Origin: Clostridia bacterium
Lineage (GTDB): Bacteria; Bacillota; Clostridia; Acetivibrionales; DSM-2933
DNA length: 32,341 nucleotides
Reading direction: 5' to 3'
Assembly (NCBI GenBank): GCA_026416815.1
Contig: JAOAEJ010000005.1
Coordinates: 1-32,341 of the forward strand
Both the position numbers and the translations under genes were made by a program. Below, in pieces: positions 32,202 through 32,341 of the stretch. The notes under the pieces were generated by a model. That model had not been told where the DNA came from. It saw only the letters and a list, made by a program, of their open reading frames with translations, and searched no databases. Each line of letters begins with the position of its first letter. Positions within the stretch are counted from its first letter, which is position 1.

Positions 32202-32341
32202 TGATCTTACCCCGATTTGATGGACACACCGAATGGCTGGTATAATAAAACCAGTTGGAGGTGCCCATCATGAAACGTTATGATAGTAGTTTTAAAGAAC
32301 AAGCGATCCGTCTTGTGCTGGAACAAGGACGTAGTGTAACT
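32202..32341 (+). mobile_element. Left end of an IS3-family insertion sequence (cut by window)
   Basis: The element appears to begin at TGATCTTACCCC (32202), an IS3-type terminal sequence starting with TG and continuing into GATGGACACACC. An internal promoter-like TATAATAAAACC and GGAGGTG precede the first transposase reading frame. The right end and the second frame lie outside the window, so the boundary is inferred from one side only. Confidence 0.7.
32270..32341 (+). CDS. IS3-family transposase OrfA, N-terminus only
   Basis: Only 24 residues are visible (MKRYDSSFKEQAIRLVLEQG and four more). This is the typical start of the helix-turn-helix OrfA (InsE/InsN type) of IS3 elements, which binds the terminal repeats and is normally fused to OrfB by -1 frameshifting. 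GGAGGTG (32257-32263) supports the ATG. It is truncated by the window edge, not by mutation. Confidence 0.8.
   Translation, partial: MKRYDSSFKEQAIRLVLEQGRSVT

Noticed and set aside
1..32341. CRISPR arrays, tRNA and rRNA genes
   Set aside because: No regularly spaced direct repeats, tRNA T-loop/acceptor patterns or rRNA-like stretches were seen on either strand.

Overview
The window looks like chromosomal DNA of an anaerobic, low-GC Clostridia-type Firmicute. The evidence is AT-rich DNA, strong AGGAGG-type ribosome binding sites, an oxygen-sensitive glycyl radical enzyme with its radical-SAM activase, ferredoxin-type proteins, cyclic-di-GMP proteins of Gram-positive layout and intrinsic terminators with long T runs. 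Genus cannot be fixed from the sequence; a Ruminiclostridium-like cellulolytic clostridium would fit, but that is inference.

Layout. 1-2300: an unassigned edge fragment, a DUF362/ferredoxin gene (minus), and a small cysteine-rich C_GCAxxG_C_C protein lying between two copies of a ~122-bp repeat with terminal inverted repeats. 2536-12315: a mixed housekeeping/envelope stretch with a CHASE4-HAMP-PAS-PAS-GGDEF-HD-GYP cyclic-di-GMP protein, small membrane proteins, a vWA lipoprotein, an L,D-transpeptidase, a copper-amine-oxidase-like stalk-domain protein and a YdjM-family membrane protein behind a promoter that carries a near-consensus LexA box. 12316-13243: mostly non-coding, with a hairpin/terminator pair and a 55-residue minus-strand gene.

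13244-21271: a short-chain dehydrogenase and a GH1 beta-glycosidase, then a tight run of acetoacetate-decarboxylase-like protein, DUF6765 protein, glycyl radical enzyme (CxE active site), SCP2-like lipid-binding protein and GRE activase. The run looks like one anaerobic catabolic operon of unknown substrate. asnS follows, alone with its own terminator.

23093-28103: a probable operon resembling a cut-down Gram-positive version of the enterobacterial yjfL/yjfM/yjfC (and ygiB/ygiC) neighbourhoods. It holds a DUF350 membrane protein, a 58-residue protein, an unknown 214-residue protein, a lipoprotein with an acidic stretch and a Gly/Ser/Tyr-rich tail ending in GG, an 821-residue protein made of two glutathionylspermidine-synthase-like ATP-grasp modules, and a membrane-anchored protein. 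A 124-bp palindromic element flanked by a CTAA duplication sits inside it. I regard this module as the best candidate for an under-described system: an ATP-grasp amide ligase pair acting with, or on, an exported Gly-rich lipoprotein.

28172-32341: a histidine kinase and a divergent REC-HD-GYP response regulator, separated by 497 bp holding a tandem-hairpin element, then ~680 bp of non-coding DNA with a possible small RNA and an activator-type promoter that runs into the left end of an IS3-family insertion sequence cut by the window edge.
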